This document shows positions 40,226 to 49,851 of a DNA stretch of 64,000 nucleotides, piece by piece. Position 1 is the first letter of the stretch. Every line of letters starts with the position of its first letter. The DNA is from Methylophaga sp. (GTDB taxonomy: Bacteria; Pseudomonadota; Gammaproteobacteria; Nitrosococcales; Methylophagaceae): contig JAFIFW010000019.1 of assembly GCA_020831825.1 (NCBI GenBank), positions 96,499 through 160,498 on the forward strand. The letters run 5' to 3'. Both the position numbers and the translations under genes were made by a program. A model generated the notes under the pieces. That model was not told the origin of the DNA and made no database searches. It worked only from the letters and a program-made list of their open reading frames with translations.

Positions 40226-41185
40226 TCAATAAGGCAACAGTTTGCGAAGATAATGAAGCATGCCAGCTTCGGGCTGATCAGCTCGAAGCCAGCCAAGTAG
40301 TGGCTCAAAATCTGCTGTTCTGAATAGTTGAGACAAGGTGCCGTGACTATCGGTCTTCAACCATCTGATAGCGCGCCTGTAGGACGTTTTTTTCCAGTTA
40401 TTTGCCCATTGGATGTCAAGTTCATGATAACGGGCAAAATACAGCCTGACGTTTCGTGCCGGCAGCTTCTTTTCTGTGTCGGTGACAGTTTTACCCTCGT
40501 AGGTTAAGGGCGGAGAGAATAGGGCAATCCGATGAGCATTCAGCTGTTCGGCAATTGCCATTGCTGCATAGCCACCACCCGATGTGCCAATGATCGAGAT
40601 ATTGCAACCTTCGGGGATCTGCGAGTGGAGATATTTTCCCAGACTCTCGATAGTTGTGGCGATGCCAGGAATGCCTCGCGTGAAAAGTCTTTTGTGTGGG
40701 TCTCTGAGGTAAATTATCAGGTCGAATTTGCTTGCTACGCAACTGTGAAAAAGTTGAACAGGAATGTTCAATTTGCCGCCCTTACCTGTAAAACAGATCA
40801 AGGCCGTTTGTGGATGTTCGCAGGACTGCCATAGCTGCAAATCTGGGCTGATGTGTTCCCTGAGTAGTAACCTCTCAATGCCGCCGCGCCGGATTAGGTC
40901 GAGCCTTGCTTGGTGTGAGCCCGAGAAACCAGCGGTTTGCTTTAGAAGATGGGCGATCAGCGCAGGTGTGCCGTAAGTTAGCAGCCAGTTGAAGAGCTCA
41001 TTAGAGGGCTGTTTTTGAGGTGATTCTAGAAAGGCTGTCAGCTTATTGGCGAGTAGGTGACGGCTGTTTTCTTTCAGAATTCCACTAATGCGCAGCTGGG
41101 TCGAGATAGCTACACGCAATCGTTGCCTGTCCCCCTCATCAAGCCCGTTGACCTTGATAGCCTGATAGTGGGGTGTGTTACTCAT
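40226..41185 (-). CDS. Alpha/beta-hydrolase-like protein (possible thioesterase or esterase)
   Basis: No close family recognised. A GxSxG-type nucleophile elbow is visible in ISIIGTSGGGYAAMAIAEQL (about residue 200), with downstream acidic and His candidates in YHELDIQWANNW and TDSHGTLSQLF, giving an alpha/beta-hydrolase order. The first 100 residues look helical and variable. It has 319 residues. It overlaps the ACP gene by 8 bases and is followed 14 bases later by the P450 gene. A role in releasing an acyl group from the ACP is plausible from context only. Confidence 0.65.
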   Translation of the reverse strand: MSNTPHYQAIKVNGLDEGDRQRLRVAISTQLRISGILKENSRHLLANKLTAFLESPQKQPSNELFNWLLTYGTPALIAHLLKQTAGFSGSHQARLDLIRRGGIERLLLREHISPDLQLWQSCEHPQTALICFTGKGGKLNIPVQLFHSCVASKFDLIIYLRDPHKRLFTRGIPGIATTIESLGKYLHSQIPEGCNISIIGTSGGGYAAMAIAEQLNAHRIALFSPPLTYEGKTVTDTEKKLPARNVRLYFARYHELDIQWANNWKKTSYRRAIRWLKTDSHGTLSQLFRTADFEPLLGWLRADQPEAGMLHYLRKLLPY

Positions 41186-41405
41186 TAGTAATACTGATTA
41201 GCTGGCTGATGGTAGTGTCGTTACCGAGCTTTTCAATGGGAATGTCAATGCCGTGCTTTTCTTCGAGCTCGATCAACAACTCGAAGAAATCGAGCGAATC
41301 GATACCGAGTTGTGCAAGCGGAACGTCATCGAAATTCTCAGGTAAGTTACCCTTGACGATGTCTCGGGTAGCGTCACGTATAATCCGCGATTTGTTATCT
41401 GTCAT
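41178..41405 (-). CDS. Acyl carrier protein
   Basis: A 75-residue carrier with the phosphopantetheine attachment motif LGIDSLDFFELLIELEEKHG (Ser37), acidic helix 2 and ISQLISI in helix 4. ATG at 41405 with AAGGA six bases upstream is preferred to a TTG at 41408. It is distinct from the fatty-acid AcpP context: the first gene of a three-gene minus-strand operon with a hydrolase and a P450. Probably a dedicated carrier for that pathway. Confidence 0.9.
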   Translation of the reverse strand: MTDNKSRIIRDATRDIVKGNLPENFDDVPLAQLGIDSLDFFELLIELEEKHGIDIPIEKLGNDTTISQLISITNE

Positions 41406-41663
41406 CAAGAGTCCTTATATCTGATTTGTAACGTGAAGTTGACTAAGGATGTGTCCTTTGACCAAATCGCCATAATCATGACGAATGACCACATCCGATT
41501 GCTTGCCCTGCGATCTAATGCTTTGACATTGTAAGACCACCGGTGATGATTGTTGTCGACAAAGATTTTGCATCATAGCCTCGAATTTGCTGCCGACCAG
41601 TCATTAAGTTTTGTCGGGATACTCATTTGGCAGAAGCTATATTTGTAATACAGGAGAACCCGG
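41406..41663. other. Divergent intergenic region between the ACP operon and a cysC fragment
   Basis: About 258 bases with no gene in either strand. It must carry the minus-strand promoter of the ACP operon, but no convincing -35/-10 pair stands out. CAGGAG at 41651-41656 is the ribosome-binding site of the cysC fragment. Confidence 0.5.
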
Positions 41664-41787
41664 ATGAAAAGGGAAAATGTCGTCTGGCATGCCTATAAAG
41701 TTAACAAGCCTGACAGAGCGAGGCAAAAACAGCAGCGACCTTGTGCTCTTTGGTTCACCGGTTTAAGCGCCTCAGGTAAATCAACCA
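41664..41787 (+). pseudogene. cysC: 5' fragment of a second APS kinase gene, cut by an IS3 element
   Basis: ATG at 41664 with CAGGAG upstream reads MKRENVVWHAYKV, then [20 protein letters not shown] and GKST, very similar to the intact CysC at 58633 ([13 protein letters not shown]). The frame is lost exactly after the Walker A GKST, where the IS begins. The 3' part of the gene is not found on the other side of the IS, so sequence was deleted or rearranged. Confidence 0.9.
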
Positions 41788-41851
41788 TGTAGTGGTTCAC
41801 TGATCCCGGACACCAATTTAGGAGGTAATATGACCTCCAACGAGTTGTTCA

Positions 41852-42110
41852 ATGACAAGAGAAAGAAGAAGTTTTACTCCGGAGTTCAAGCTTGAAGCAG
41901 CCAGTTTGATGGTCGACCAAAATTACAGTATCCCTGACGCCTTCAGGGCCTTAGATGTGGGCGAATCAGCTGCGTCGGTGGGTGAAACAGTTGGAAGCGG
42001 AACGGGGCGGGTCACACCGGCATCTAAAGCAATAACGCCCGAGCAGCAGCGAATTAAAGAGCAGGAGGCTCGGGTTAAACGCCTTTAGCAAGAGAAGTTC
42101 ATATAAAAAA
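41852..42110 (+). pseudogene. IS3-family orfA remnant
   Basis: RRSFTPEFKLEAASLMVDQN and YSIPDAFRALDVGESA are the helix-turn-helix start of OrfA. Then a frameshift: the plus-one frame reads LRRWVKQLEAERGG, the expected continuation. ITPEQQRIKEQEARVKRL then meets TAG at 42086-42088. The leucine-zipper end is broken, so no OrfAB fusion can form. Confidence 0.85.
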
Positions 42111-42257
42111 AGGCTACTCTCTTGATGTCTGAGGAGCTCGGCTCTACACGCTGATAAACCAGTTAAGAGAGCATGGCACTGTGACGATGATTTGCAGGTT
42201 GTTTGGAGTGGGTCTGAGTAGCTTTTATGACCGGCAAAAACGCATCTAGCAACCTGA

Positions 42258-42872
<615 letters not shown>

Positions 42873-42880
42873 CCGCTACA

Positions 42881-43262
42881 CACGGCCTGCGGCCTCGCAG
42901 AGCCGGAGAGTTTAAATTGAGACTTCGTAGTGACGAACAATATAAGTTCGGATTCAGCAAAGTCGAATAATTTAACTTCAGATGTTGCAAATAAACCCGT
43001 CATTGCGGGTGCAGCGAAGTAATCCAGTGCAGACGTTGAAGGTGGGACTGGACTGCCGCGGCCTGCGGCCTCGCAGTGACGGGAAACTTAAGTTGAGGCC
43101 TCGCAGAGACGAACAATATAAGTCCGGGTTCAGCAAAGTCGAATAATTTAACTTCAGATGTTGCAAATAAATCCGTCATTGCGAGAGAAGCGAAGCAATC
43201 TAGTGCAGCTGTTGAGGGTGGGGACTGGACTGCCACGGCCTGTGGCCTCGCGATGACTGATT
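42881..43262. repeat. R2 palindromic repeat array, left of the HEPN-MNT pair
   Basis: Directly abutting the IS right end. Units run GTCATTGCG...GAAGTAATCCAGTGCAG, spacer, GGACTGGACTGCC...CCTCGCAGTGACGG. GTCAT starts at 43000 and 43175 (175 bases apart), and a linker containing AATTTAACTTCAGATGTTGC is repeated before each. The first unit is missing its left part at the IS junction. No gene in this stretch. Confidence 0.9.
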
Positions 43263-43375
43263 AGGCTGGAGTTTTTATCTACAACAGTATATTCGTCTAC
43301 TGCTCATGATTCTTAACGGACTCATGCTACTATCCACTTAGGCAAAAACTGCTGTAACTTGAAATCGATATCACC

Positions 43376-43789
43376 ATGAATGATCAAATCCGCTGGGTTC
43401 AACGATTAAACAGCTTTGGGGATGCGCTTGGCAAGCTTCAGGCCGCAACCTCGCTGGCGCATCAACGTGAGCTTTCCGAGCTGGAGCAGCAAGGCTTGAT
43501 TCAGGCTTTCGAGTTTACGCACGAGCTTGCCTGGAATGTGATGAAAGATTTCTTTCTGTATCAGGGGAATTCCAATATCGCAGGATCAAGAGATGCAACC
43601 CGAGAAGCCTTCAAGATGGGGCTTCTTTCTGATGGTGATGTTTGGATGAAAATGATTATCAGTCGGAACCAGACATCACATACGTACAACAGGAAAATCG
43701 CTGATGGTATTGCCGAGCTGATCATCAGTGAGTACGAACCGCTGTTGACGGCATTCCATGAGCAAATGCATCAAAGGGTTGACTCCTAA
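43376..43789 (+). CDS. HEPN-domain protein (HI0074 family), toxin of a HEPN-MNT module
   Basis: Four-helix HEPN protein: FEFTHELAWNVMKDFFLYQG and the Rx4-6H motif RNQTSHTY typical of HEPN RNases. It has 137 residues. The stop is 3 bases before the nucleotidyltransferase gene, the standard order for HI0074/HI0073-type pairs. In studied HEPN-MNT systems the HEPN toxin is silenced by adenylylation from MNT. Function here is inferred from family and pairing. Flanked by R2 repeat arrays. Confidence 0.88.
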   Translation: MNDQIRWVQRLNSFGDALGKLQAATSLAHQRELSELEQQGLIQAFEFTHELAWNVMKDFFLYQGNSNIAGSRDATREAFKMGLLSDGDVWMKMIISRNQTSHTYNRKIADGIAELIISEYEPLLTAFHEQMHQRVDS

Positions 43790-43792
43790 AAG

Positions 43793-44104
43793 ATGATCAG
43801 TCAATCCGGGCTTTCAGATGAAGTTATTACTCAACTGGTTGAGACGCTTAAACACTCACCCGTTCAAGAAATCGTTCTGTTCGGTTCACGGGCAACAGGT
43901 AAATTTAGAGACGGTTCAGATATCGATATTTGCATCGATGCACCGGGATTGAGTGTTGATGGGCTCCTGGACCTGAAGGTGAAGCTGGACGCGTTGGACC
44001 TGCCGTGGATGATCGATCTTGTTCACAAGCAAACTATCGATAATCCGGCGCTGCTTGAGCACATCCAGAATTATGGTGTCAGGCTCGGACAAGAGCTTCA
44101 TTAG
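43793..44104 (+). CDS. Minimal nucleotidyltransferase (MNT), antitoxin of a HEPN-MNT module
   Basis: Pol-beta-fold nucleotidyltransferase of 103 residues. The signature is IVLFGSRATGKFRDGSDIDI (GSx10DxD) with the third carboxylate in LPWMIDLVHKQ. It probably adenylylates and inactivates the HEPN partner upstream, with which it shares a transcript. Confidence 0.9.
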   Translation: MISQSGLSDEVITQLVETLKHSPVQEIVLFGSRATGKFRDGSDIDICIDAPGLSVDGLLDLKVKLDALDLPWMIDLVHKQTIDNPALLEHIQNYGVRLGQELH

Positions 44105-44113
44105 ATGGATTCA

Positions 44114-44275
44114 CTATGACGTCGTTGCGAACGGAGCGAAGCAATCCAGTGCAGCCGATGAAGGTGTGGACTGGACTGCCGCGGCCTGCGGCCTCGCAGT
44201 GACGGAGAGTTTAAATTGAGGCCTCGTACAGACGGGCGATATAAATTCAGGATATGCAGTGACGGGCGAGGATAA
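44114..44275. repeat. R2 palindromic repeat unit(s), right of the HEPN-MNT pair
   Basis: After the MNT stop, CGTTGCGAACGGAGCGAAGC leads to AATCCAGTGCAGCC and GGACTGGACTGCCGCGGCC, ending CTCGCAGTGACGGAG. Partial copies follow (GCCTCGTACAGACGG, ATGCAGTGACGG). Matches the array on the left of the pair. The 230 bases to the next gene hold nothing else. Confidence 0.88.
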
Positions 44276-44334
44276 AAAATGAATCTCGCTTTGGTGACTG
44301 AGAAACTTCAACAGTTAGAAATTATTATTTATCA

Positions 44335-45660
44335 ATGATCCCTAAATCTTTTAAAATCAAACTAATGTGTGCAAAGGCTCTCAGAAGAGTATACGGGCTA
44401 ATGTTGCCATTCATCACTCGCACCCCAGCTCTGAGGAAATTTATAAAAAAGTGCCTGGCATCATCCCCATTCATAGTAGATCTCGTCTCCTATTCTGATA
44501 GATCAGTATATGCAAAGCTGGTTCCAACCCAAACAAGAAAGCTGATCATGGTCGATGTGACGCACATGGCAAAAACTAATTTAAATACGGGGATCCAAAG
44601 AGTTGTCAGAGCGTTATTGAAAGAGTTAGAAGTCTTGACTTCTGACGAGATCGATGTCGAACCTGTAGTCTTATTACCTGCGGACGGTTTTTGGCATTTT
44701 CAATACGTAGAGTGCAATCCAAACAGGAAGTCCAACATCGTTGTACCTAGAGAAGGTGATTTATTTCTTGGTCTGGACTTGAATGCTCAAATTATTTCTG
44801 CACAGAAAGCAGGGCTCTTTGAGGACTGGAAATCACGAGGTGCGCAGATCGTGATTACTGTTCATGATATCTTACCTATTGAACATCCTGAGTGGTGGCC
44901 TGAAGAAGTATCGGTCAATCATGCCCAGTGGTTGAATTCGGTATTGCTTTGTGCTGATACGATTCTTTCGGTCTCGAAAGCAACACAGAATGCAGTGGTA
45001 AACTGGTGCGAAAATAATAATATAGAAAAGCAACATATCAAATTTAGATGGTTCCACCTTGGCGCGGATTTCGAGGCAACCAACTCAAGTACAGGCGTTC
45101 CCCAAGAAGCCGAGAAGTTGATCAAGCAGTTGAAAAAGCAAGTCACCTTTTTGAGTGTTGGCACTATAGAACCAAGAAAAGGACATGAGCAGTGTCTGGA
45201 TGCATTTGAGTCATTATGGGAGCAGGGGCTGGAATGTAATCTTGTTTTTGTAGGTAAACAAGGATGGTTAGTTGACAAACTAATCAAGAGGCTCAACACT
45301 CACCCAGCATTGAAGAAACATTTTTTCTGGTTGGATGGAATTTCAGATGAGTATTTGAGTAAGGTCTATGCATCCTCTGATTGTTTGATAGCCGCAAGTA
45401 ATGGCGAAGGTTTCGGTATTCCTCTCATAGAAGCAGCCCGTCACGGCTTGCCTATCATTGCCCGAGATATACCTGTCTTTAGAGAGGTCGTGGGTAACAA
45501 TGCTCATTATTTCAGCGGCCAATCTGCCGAAGACTTAGCTAAAAGTGTTACAAAGTGGCTAGATGATTTTGAACATGGCAATCACATCACATCGTCAGGC
45601 ATTAAGTGGCAAAGCTGGCAAGAAAGTGCATTGCAGATTCAGCGTGTTTTGCGATTCTGA
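44335..45660 (+). CDS. Family 4 glycosyltransferase
   Basis: GT-B transferase: LIMVDVTHMAKTNLNTGIQR at the start of the acceptor domain, VTFLSVGTIEPRKGHEQCLD and SDCLIAASNGEGFGIPLIEA (EX7E) in the donor domain. It has 441 residues with an N-terminal extension of about 70 residues that is basic and partly hydrophobic, so it may be membrane-associated. First gene after the HEPN-MNT cassette; base composition is more AT-rich than the housekeeping block. Confidence 0.9.
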   Translation: MIPKSFKIKLMCAKALRRVYGLMLPFITRTPALRKFIKKCLASSPFIVDLVSYSDRSVYAKLVPTQTRKLIMVDVTHMAKTNLNTGIQRVVRALLKELEVLTSDEIDVEPVVLLPADGFWHFQYVECNPNRKSNIVVPREGDLFLGLDLNAQIISAQKAGLFEDWKSRGAQIVITVHDILPIEHPEWWPEEVSVNHAQWLNSVLLCADTILSVSKATQNAVVNWCENNNIEKQHIKFRWFHLGADFEATNSSTGVPQEAEKLIKQLKKQVTFLSVGTIEPRKGHEQCLDAFESLWEQGLECNLVFVGKQGWLVDKLIKRLNTHPALKKHFFWLDGISDEYLSKVYASSDCLIAASNGEGFGIPLIEAARHGLPIIARDIPVFREVVGNNAHYFSGQSAEDLAKSVTKWLDDFEHGNHITSSGIKWQSWQESALQIQRVLRF

Positions 45661-45704
45661 ACTAGTACCTAATCTCAATATTCAACTACTCAAGGAGTCT
45701 ATAA

Positions 45705-46472
45705 GTGTTAGAAAATATCTCTTGGTTCAGTCAGATATCAGTTGTGATGTTCAGGAGTTCACCAAGGGAAGTTTTCTTGATCGTAGTTTTTTCTATTTTC
45801 TCAAAGATTTCCTCACTACTAGCGTTGTTTTTACCCATAAAAATCATCCTGATGATTGGGGTTGAAAATACGCCAGAATACATTCCCGGTTTTTTGTCCG
45901 TGATTGAAAGAGAAAAGCTCGTTATTGGGCTTTGTGTTCTCGCGGTGAGTTTTTATATTTTGCATGCAATACTGGAAGTATTTATAGAGAAGCTTGAGAG
46001 GAAAGGGGCTGGCAAGCTATCCAAAGGACTGGGTGCGATAAATCGAAATAAAACCATCCCGAAGAAAATTTTTAACAGAGTGTCAAAAAGTTATTCTGAG
46101 CTGGTTTTTAGTGTCTGTGTTATAGCTTTTATTTCCTGGCTTTATCCATCACTTTTTATGTTGGTAATTTTTTACACAATTACTGTGTTGATAATACATG
46201 AGTTCCTCGCTCGAAAACACCAAAATAATCCCATCGAGGACGATGAGGTAGGCGGCAAAATCTGGTTTGATATTGGCTTCTTAATAGCATTTATATTTAT
46301 CGTTTGGCAGCTGCTTAATTACCAGGAATTGAGTGTTATTACTGCATTTATATGCTTCTTATTGTTGAGGCAATCATCTTCTGGTTTGAAAAGGTTGGTT
46401 AATGACTTTAGTTTTATAAACAAGCAGCGCAATACAATAGAACATATCATTAAGCATAATCAAAACATCTAG
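45705..46472 (+). CDS. Unrecognised multi-pass membrane protein
   Basis: No family recognised. GTG start with an ideal AAGGAG 7 bases upstream. 255 residues with about five hydrophobic segments (roughly residues 22-52, 74-93, 127-160, 188-207 and 211-227), separated by basic loops (EKLERKGAGKLSKGL, ARKHQNNP). It distantly recalls the membrane part of an ABC exporter, but no ATPase partner lies nearby. It could be a transport or polymerisation component of the cluster; I cannot choose. Confidence 0.7.
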   Translation: MLENISWFSQISVVMFRSSPREVFLIVVFSIFSKISSLLALFLPIKIILMIGVENTPEYIPGFLSVIEREKLVIGLCVLAVSFYILHAILEVFIEKLERKGAGKLSKGLGAINRNKTIPKKIFNRVSKSYSELVFSVCVIAFISWLYPSLFMLVIFYTITVLIIHEFLARKHQNNPIEDDEVGGKIWFDIGFLIAFIFIVWQLLNYQELSVITAFICFLLLRQSSSGLKRLVNDFSFINKQRNTIEHIIKHNQNI

Positions 46473-46548
46473 CCAGAGAACAAGCCATGCTGAAATCAAG
46501 ATACGATCACTGCAGAATACTGGTAATTAAAGAAATTGAAATAGACCG

Positions 46549-47709
46549 ATGACAACTAAGCAAGTAATACTCCATACAGGCTTCCATAAAAACGCGTCGT
46601 CTTCCATACAACATTCGCTGGCAAAAAACAGAAAGCTATTACAAGCAAAGGGATACTGTTATCCGGAGATGACTTTGGCTGCAGGGAAGAGGTTTTATAA
46701 TCAATCGATTCCACTGTATGGCCTGTTTACGAACAAGCCACAAAGTTTTAGACATTATTGGTATCACAATGATTTAGATTATCGAGTTGCCAATGAAATT
46801 ATAAGTCAACACTTAGACTCTGTACTAAATCAGGATCAGACATTAATTTTTTCTGATGAGTTTATATCACGCTTATCAGGTGAGAATCTCATTAAAGTTA
46901 AGAGTTATTTCGAAGAAAATAACTATGAAATAAGAGTGATTTCATTTGTAAGAGAACCATTTAAACTCATTGTTTCTTCTGCTCAGCAAATGGCTAAAGC
47001 AAAAACGATTGAAGAGTCGATATGCAGAGATATCGCTAACCTTGATGCATTAAAGATACGTACACTAAAAAATGTCTTTGGAGATAATGCTGAATTTTAC
47101 AGCTTCGAGCGTGCATGCGAGCATGAAACAGGTCCAGTGGGTTTTTTCTTTAACTTAATTGGAATCGCGTTGAGTTCAGAGCAAACCGAGCGTATCAATG
47201 AAGGGATGTCGATGCAGGCTGCAAGGCTTGCTAGCTATATAAATTCATGCTGTCCACTTTTTTTGACAGTGTCAGAACTGAATCCACTCAGAAATCCGAA
47301 TGATCTTGTTCCTATTTATTCAATTAAGGGCGATAGTTTTTCTCTTTCAACAGATGAAATAGAGATTATCAAGCCGAGAGTTATCAAAGCACGAGAAAAT
47401 ATATCTCAGATATTAGGCTGTGACTTTCTGCCTGATGCAGAACTCCCAGAGGGTAGTGATCATGTAAGATGGAGTGCTCAACAGTTGCAGGAACTGGTGG
47501 ATATATCACCACAACTCAACTTGAATCTCTTGCTACGAATTCATGACTACTTTTCTACACACAACGAGTTAGTCTTCAATAGTGAAGACCTATCGCAATT
47601 CACGGCTATTATAAGCGGTCGTCTACAGGGTGAGCTGGAATCACTGAATGCTCAGCTTAGCACCAGGCACAGATTGATGAGCATTATTAAAAAGAAATTT
47701 TTTGCCTGA
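46549..47709 (+). CDS. Sulfotransferase-like protein 1
   Basis: P-loop sulfotransferase fold: VILHTGFHKNASSSIQHSLA at residues 6-25 (5'-phosphosulfate site) and VISFVREPFKLIVSSAQQ near residue 130 (3'-phosphate Arg/Ser site). It has 386 residues. In the P-loop Asn-Ala replaces the Thr-Gly seen in the three paralogs downstream, so PAPS use is less certain. First of four tandem relatives; cysC at 58633 could supply PAPS. Confidence 0.78.
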   Translation: MTTKQVILHTGFHKNASSSIQHSLAKNRKLLQAKGYCYPEMTLAAGKRFYNQSIPLYGLFTNKPQSFRHYWYHNDLDYRVANEIISQHLDSVLNQDQTLIFSDEFISRLSGENLIKVKSYFEENNYEIRVISFVREPFKLIVSSAQQMAKAKTIEESICRDIANLDALKIRTLKNVFGDNAEFYSFERACEHETGPVGFFFNLIGIALSSEQTERINEGMSMQAARLASYINSCCPLFLTVSELNPLRNPNDLVPIYSIKGDSFSLSTDEIEIIKPRVIKARENISQILGCDFLPDAELPEGSDHVRWSAQQLQELVDISPQLNLNLLLRIHDYFSTHNELVFNSEDLSQFTAIISGRLQGELESLNAQLSTRHRLMSIIKKKFFA

Positions 47710-47760
47710 ACCAGTTTTCGCCCATCTTAATGTCTACGATCAACATGGCAAAAGGACAAT

Positions 47761-48831
47761 ATGAATAAAAAGTTCAAGCGTGCAGTTTTGCATGTCGGGC
47801 CTGATAAAACCGGATCTACAGCAATACAATTTGCCCTTGCGCAATGCAGAGAGCTACTGCTTGATAGAGGGATACAGTATTCAGTCAGAGAGGCTATAAA
47901 CGATAAAGGTTTATACCATTTCTTTCTCACAAATTCACGCTTATCTAGCATAGCCAAAAAATCTAATAAACTTGATAGGAGTGACAAGTCACATGCTCAA
48001 AATTATATGCTCAAACTTAAAAGTGAGCTATCAAATACAAGCGCTACAGGACTTATCCTGTCTCACGAGGGCTTATGTCATCTAAACAATCAGGAAATGG
48101 CTGGACTACGTGACTTTTTATTGAATTACACGGATAGTGTTGAGGTTGTAATGTATGTTCGGGACTCAGCCTCTTATGCTACCAGTGCTATGAGCCAACG
48201 AGTTAAGACTGGAAGAAGAGCGCTTGGAGAGGGACTTCCATATATAAAATATAAAACAATTATTAGCACGCTAGTTGACGTCTTTGGTAGGCCGAATATC
48301 AATGTTAGAGCGTTTTCGAGGGAGGCATTCCCGAACGGTAATATTGTCATGGATTTTCTTGATCTATTGCCGCTTGATATCAAGGACAAGAAATATATTA
48401 CACAGACCTCGCTTTTTGAGGCCAACGTATCTCTATCGCACAGGGGATTGCTGGTTGGAGACCGCATTGTCGAGTTGCTTGGGGATCTTGTACCCAAGGC
48501 AGGGGATTTCAAAAAACTGTTCCTTTCTGACTTGATGGGGCTGCAAGGAGAAGCAATTAAACTGTCGGGAAAGGAGCGCGAAAAGCTTCAAGCGATCACT
48601 TCAAAACACATGGACTTTATCCGGGAGAACTTCAATATTGATGTTGAAATGAAGAGTCGAGATCAAGCTGTGCATGACGGGAACAAACCCGTAATACATG
48701 ACGAAATTGATGCGCTAGCCAGAGATATTATCAAGAAGTCGCTACCAGGGCACTTATTACCTGTAAGGAAATCCAGTCGAATCGGATTATGTGCGGCAAT
48801 GAATACATTCATGAAACGGATTACAGGCTGA
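47761..48831 (+). CDS. Sulfotransferase-like protein 2
   Basis: VLHVGPDKTGSTAIQFALAQ gives a canonical phosphosulfate-binding loop; VEVVMYVRDSASYATSAMSQ the 3'-phosphate site. It has 356 residues. AAAGGA precedes the ATG. LSHEGLCHLNNQEMAGLRDF and the later GNIVMDFLD match the fourth paralog (ISYEGFTGL, GDVVVDFLS), so these two are the closest pair. Likely adds sulfate to a sugar in the polysaccharide. Confidence 0.82.
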   Translation: MNKKFKRAVLHVGPDKTGSTAIQFALAQCRELLLDRGIQYSVREAINDKGLYHFFLTNSRLSSIAKKSNKLDRSDKSHAQNYMLKLKSELSNTSATGLILSHEGLCHLNNQEMAGLRDFLLNYTDSVEVVMYVRDSASYATSAMSQRVKTGRRALGEGLPYIKYKTIISTLVDVFGRPNINVRAFSREAFPNGNIVMDFLDLLPLDIKDKKYITQTSLFEANVSLSHRGLLVGDRIVELLGDLVPKAGDFKKLFLSDLMGLQGEAIKLSGKEREKLQAITSKHMDFIRENFNIDVEMKSRDQAVHDGNKPVIHDEIDALARDIIKKSLPGHLLPVRKSSRIGLCAAMNTFMKRITG

Positions 48832-48909
48832 AAATTAATACTGTCTTTATTTCCATGGTTGGTAAACAACATGCTGAGAGCGGCGGCGGATAGTGAATAA
48901 ACTAGTTGG

Positions 48910-49851
48910 GTGGGTACTTTGAGAATATTGCTACATATTGGCTGCGAAAAAACAGGCACGAGCACTATCCAGGAGTCATTGACTCTGAATTATAAAGTGC
49001 TTGCTGGGCATGGCTATCAATATCTTCGTACGGAAGGCAGAAACGAGTACAGAGACTTACCTGCCTACTGTATGAACCCAGATCGTATAGACGATTACTT
49101 CAATGATAATCTTATAAACGACCACTCTAAGCGGCAAGAGTTTGATAACAAATTTATAAGAGACTTTATAAGAAAGATGATGGATCTGCCTTCTCATATT
49201 CACACAGTGATTATTTCCAGCGAACATCTCAGCTCTAGGCTCAAACATGAACAAGAAATTCAGAGGCTCAAGCAACTATTATCTGATTATTCGTCCGATA
49301 TTAGGCTAATAGTCTACATAAGGGATCAAGTAGATAAAGTCATATCAGCGTACTCTACAAGGATCAAGTCAGGGGGGACGCTCTCACTGGATGACTATCT
49401 GGACGTCTTCGCAGAAGGGTTCGCAAATAACTACGATCAACTGTTGAGGTATTGGGAAAGCGGCTTTGGAAAACATTGCATAAACGTCAGGTTGTTTGAC
49501 CGAAGCGAATTCATTAACGGGGACTTAGTCGATGACTTCTACCATACATTCGATAGTGGTCTAATTCAGCATCTCAACCATCAGGTATCACCGATTAACT
49601 CGTCTTTGAGTGCCACAGGCATTCGACTGGCTAGATATGTGAACAAAATAATACCTAAATTCAAACCTGGCAAAGGTGTCAGTAGACTGAATAGAAAGCT
49701 AATAACCCTGATCACCAAGCATGTGGGTGGCAAACGACTTAAACTCACATCAGAACAGAAGCTTAAGATTCGTAAACGGTTCGAATCAAGTAATGAACAG
49801 GTGCGATTACGCTATTTTCCAGAGCGATCAGAGCTGTTCAGATTCAAGTGA
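48910..49851 (+). CDS. Sulfotransferase-like protein 3
   Basis: LLHIGCEKTGTSTIQESLTL is the phosphosulfate loop, VIISSEHLSSRL and IRLIVYIRDQVDKVISAYST carry the second site. It has 313 residues from a GTG at 48910; a TTG at 48919 is an alternative. It overlaps the next gene by 4 bases (GTGA), so the two are co-translated. Confidence 0.82.
   Translation: MGTLRILLHIGCEKTGTSTIQESLTLNYKVLAGHGYQYLRTEGRNEYRDLPAYCMNPDRIDDYFNDNLINDHSKRQEFDNKFIRDFIRKMMDLPSHIHTVIISSEHLSSRLKHEQEIQRLKQLLSDYSSDIRLIVYIRDQVDKVISAYSTRIKSGGTLSLDDYLDVFAEGFANNYDQLLRYWESGFGKHCINVRLFDRSEFINGDLVDDFYHTFDSGLIQHLNHQVSPINSSLSATGIRLARYVNKIIPKFKPGKGVSRLNRKLITLITKHVGGKRLKLTSEQKLKIRKRFESSNEQVRLRYFPERSELFRFK

Noticed and set aside
45705..46472. 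Wzy O-antigen polymerase
   Set aside because: Only about five hydrophobic segments in 255 residues and no large periplasmic loop; Wzy proteins usually have ten or more segments.
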